A DNA stretch of 64,000 nt from Devosia neptuniae. GTDB lineage: Bacteria; Pseudomonadota; Alphaproteobacteria; Rhizobiales; Devosiaceae. The DNA lies in contig NZ_CP104965.1 in assembly GCF_025452235.1 (NCBI RefSeq), positions 310,001 through 374,000 of the forward strand. Direction: 5' to 3'. Below the pieces are notes generated by a model. The model searched no databases. It was not told the origin of the DNA and saw only the letters and a list, made by a program, of their open reading frames with translations. Positions 62,465-64,000 of this stretch are shown one piece after another; position 1 is the stretch's first letter; each line of letters begins with the position of its first letter. The position numbers and the translations under genes are program-made.

Positions 62465-63412
62465 CTAACCGCCTTGCCCGCGCAGCGCCACCAATCCCTC
62501 CACACCGCAACCGCTGATCAATAGCCGCTCCTTGGCATTGCCCAGGAGTTTGGCAGTCCAGTCGACCATGCCGCCATCGGCCAGTTGGCGCAGCTCGCCA
62601 CCGGGCCAGCCGCCCAACAGGTGAAAGCAGAAGCCGGCATAATAGCCGGAAGCGGCGGGGCGCTCGGCATCCTCGATCAATTCGGCATTGTGGGCTTGAG
62701 CGAGTGCGCGCAGCGCTTCCAGCCTGGCGTCGGGATTGCCGGGACGCAGCAGCGTATAGGAAATGCCCAGCCGCAGTTTGGGCCCGAAATAGCGGCGATA
62801 GGCGGTGAGCCAGGCGCCGATCTGGGCGTGCAGGGCCGCGGCCTCAAACCCGAAGCTACCGCGGTCACGACCGGCGCTGACCATGGCGGAGAGAGCGAAA
62901 TGGGCCAATAGGCCCGGCTTGGCATAGGCCTGGGGGCGGACCACGCGGTGGGTACTTGCCAGCTGGACAATGTCTTGCGTTTTGGGATCGTGCTTGGCGG
63001 CCGCGCGGCGCAGCAAGGCGGCTTCGAGCGCCAGGACATTGGTGGCGTCGGACACGACTTCGCCGGTGCGCACGGTAGGGACCGACCAGGATTGGCCCAC
63101 CGGAGCGACAGCGGCGCAAGCGCCCAGGGGCGCCATGGGCGAGAGGGTGAGGAATTGGCAATCGGGCGTCACGCTGGCGACCAGAATTGTATCCCACTCG
63201 GCAGCAGCGGCCGGCGTCAGGCTGGCGGCGCCGAAGAAGCGGCCTCTCTCGTAATCGGCGAGCAGATCGGCCGGACTGCGCACGGACGAGCGGCGATCAT
63301 AGACTTCGAGCAACAGCGATTGCAGGTCGGTCGGGCTGAGCCGGGCGGCAAGAATATCCACCAGGTTCGGCACGCCGGAGGCGGCAACGATCCGCTCGAG
63401 CAGCGCGTGCAT
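62465..63412 (-). CDS. Unrecognised protein, possibly class-II-synthetase-like fold
   Basis: Protein of 315 residues, start ATG 63412. No motif recognised with confidence. Stretches such as HRVVRPQAYAKPGLLAHFALSA and RRYFGPKLRLGISYTLL recall ATP phosphoribosyltransferase regulatory (HisZ-like) or other class II synthetase-fold paralogues, but the catalytic motifs are not obvious. Codon use is like its neighbours. It lies between moaB (converging) and an MFS gene, and is separated from the latter by a strong terminator. Confidence 0.7.
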   Translation of the reverse strand: MHALLERIVAASGVPNLVDILAARLSPTDLQSLLLEVYDRRSSVRSPADLLADYERGRFFGAASLTPAAAAEWDTILVASVTPDCQFLTLSPMAPLGACAAVAPVGQSWSVPTVRTGEVVSDATNVLALEAALLRRAAAKHDPKTQDIVQLASTHRVVRPQAYAKPGLLAHFALSAMVSAGRDRGSFGFEAAALHAQIGAWLTAYRRYFGPKLRLGISYTLLRPGNPDARLEALRALAQAHNAELIEDAERPAASGYYAGFCFHLLGGWPGGELRQLADGGMVDWTAKLLGNAKERLLISGCGVEGLVALRGQGG

Positions 63413-63430
63413 GAAGTTCCTCCCCAAATG

Positions 63431-63466
63431 AAAATCCCCGCCACCAGCTTGGCTGGTGACGGGGAT
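63431..63466 (-). terminator. Rho-independent terminator of the MFS gene
   Basis: Stem ATCCCCGTCACCAGC-type arms (63434-63448 with 63452-63466, one mismatch) and a 3-nt loop, followed on the minus strand by TTTT. It lies 28 bp after the MFS stop codon. Confidence 0.88.
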
Positions 63467-63493
63467 GAGTCAAGACCGCTGTGGCGACGAGGC

Positions 63494-64000
63494 TTAGTGT
63501 CCCGGCGCGAATTCGGCTGGCATGGCGCGCGGGGCCGGCTTCTTGATGAAGAGAGCCGCGGCGACTGCGCCCAACGAGATGATGGCGCCGCACAGGAATG
63601 CCGAGCGGATACCGCCGGTTGTTGCCGTCAGGATATCGGCGCCGGTATTGGTGAGGCTGGTGGCCTGCAACGTCATGATGGCGACGAAGAGGGCCGTGCC
63701 TGCCGCGCCCGCGACCTGCTGGGCGGTGCCGATCACGGCGCTGCCATGCGAATAAAGGTTGGGCGGCAGCGAGCCAAGGCTCACCGTGAACAGCGGCGTG
63801 AACATCAGGGCGAGGCCAACGCTGAGCGTCAGGTGAGCGGCGAGCAGCAGCCAGACCGAGGTATCCTGCTGCACGAAGGTCAGCCCCCACAGCGCAATGC
63901 TGAGCAGCACGGCGCCGGGTATGACCAGCGGCACGGGGCCGTATTTGTCAAACAGCGTGCCGACGGTGGGCGCGCAGAGACCCATGACCAGACCGCCGGG
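63494..64000 (-). CDS. MFS transporter, DHA2-type C-terminal part; 5' end outside window
   Basis: Only the last 168 residues are visible. They show helices 9-14-type segments (VIPGAVLLSIALWGLTFV, LLLAAHLTLSVGLALM, FLCGAIISLGAVAAALFI) and the loops FTPLFTVSLGSLPPN and HGSAVIGTAQQVAGAAGTA, typical of EmrB/QacA-like drug pumps of the 14-helix group. Ends at TAA 63494, before a strong terminator. Confidence 0.85.
   Translation of the reverse strand, partial: PGGLVMGLCAPTVGTLFDKYGPVPLVIPGAVLLSIALWGLTFVQQDTSVWLLLAAHLTLSVGLALMFTPLFTVSLGSLPPNLYSHGSAVIGTAQQVAGAAGTALFVAIMTLQATSLTNTGADILTATTGGIRSAFLCGAIISLGAVAAALFIKKPAPRAMPAEFAPGH

Overview
The window looks like chromosome of a GC-rich alphaproteobacterium of the order Hyphomicrobiales (Rhizobiales), most likely Devosia or a close relative. 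This rests on overall gene content and order (glyQ/LemA/DUF2207/glyS, pyrC of the alphaproteobacterial type, TIGR02301 protein, BluB, BioY), on TTAA-N7-TTAA CtrA-like sites and on codon use; I could not run a search. There is no rRNA operon, insertion sequence, prophage or CRISPR array. Two tRNA genes are present: Gln(TTG) and Pro(CGG).

Positions 1-12057 hold a phosphonate-utilisation island. On the minus strand, in order of transcription, are a LysR regulator, a Na/Pi cotransporter with a PhoU-like tail, phosphonoacetate hydrolase (PhnA), phosphonoacetaldehyde dehydrogenase (PhnY), and a dipeptide-type ABC importer (binding protein, two permeases, a two-domain ATPase cut off by the window edge). 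Divergent from lysR is an iron-type alcohol dehydrogenase of the phosphonoacetaldehyde reductase type. Four copies of the same 15-bp dyad, ATAG-N7-CTAT, sit in the upstream region of every one of these transcription units. That defines a candidate regulon and suggests the route 2-hydroxyethylphosphonate -> phosphonoacetaldehyde -> phosphonoacetate -> acetate + Pi, with Pi moved by the Na/Pi carrier.

Positions 12074-17180 hold a bestrophin-like channel gene divergent from an ECF41 sigma-factor operon (NmrA/SDR-like protein, AhpD-like CMD protein, ECF41 sigma factor with SnoaL-like tail), followed by a Bcr/CflA-type MFS pump. Two ECF41-type promoters (TGTCACA, 16/17-nt spacer, CGTC) face in opposite directions between bestrophin and the operon, so the channel is a candidate member of the sigma-factor regulon.

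Positions 17180-33743 are mostly housekeeping: tRNAs, BioY, an MBL-fold hydrolase, DUF1499 protein, BluB, PdxH, a DnaJ-type chaperone, a Sua5/YrdC protein, an HDAC-like deacetylase, XseB, SCO1, TlyA, AroC, a VapBC toxin-antitoxin pair, a D-2-hydroxyacid dehydrogenase, hemerythrin, SRAP and NUDIX proteins. A 146-bp near-perfect palindrome separates bluB and pdxH.

Positions 33943-35971 are an accessory patch: a rifampin ADP-ribosyltransferase (arr), then a two-gene operon with visibly lower G+C. Its two proteins share a winged-helix-like domain, and the second ends in a HEPN-type R-x4-H motif. It carries a tandem direct-repeat operator. This is my best candidate for an undescribed (possibly defence or toxin-antitoxin) system.

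Positions 36206-64000 return to core genes: PyrC, YgfZ, an HD hydrolase, a SleB-like cell-wall hydrolase, a PPDK-like protein with a degenerate ATP-binding domain, IspH-GNAT-RnhA, DUF808, GlyQ/GlyS with LemA, DUF2207 and Rnk between them, an S49 peptidase, TrmN6-like methyltransferase, polyprenyl synthase, IspE, a TPR lipogenesis-unrelated exported protein, a type-4-like uracil-DNA glycosylase that has lost two of four Fe-S cysteines, an MFS carrier, MoaB, an unrecognised protein and the end of a second MFS pump.
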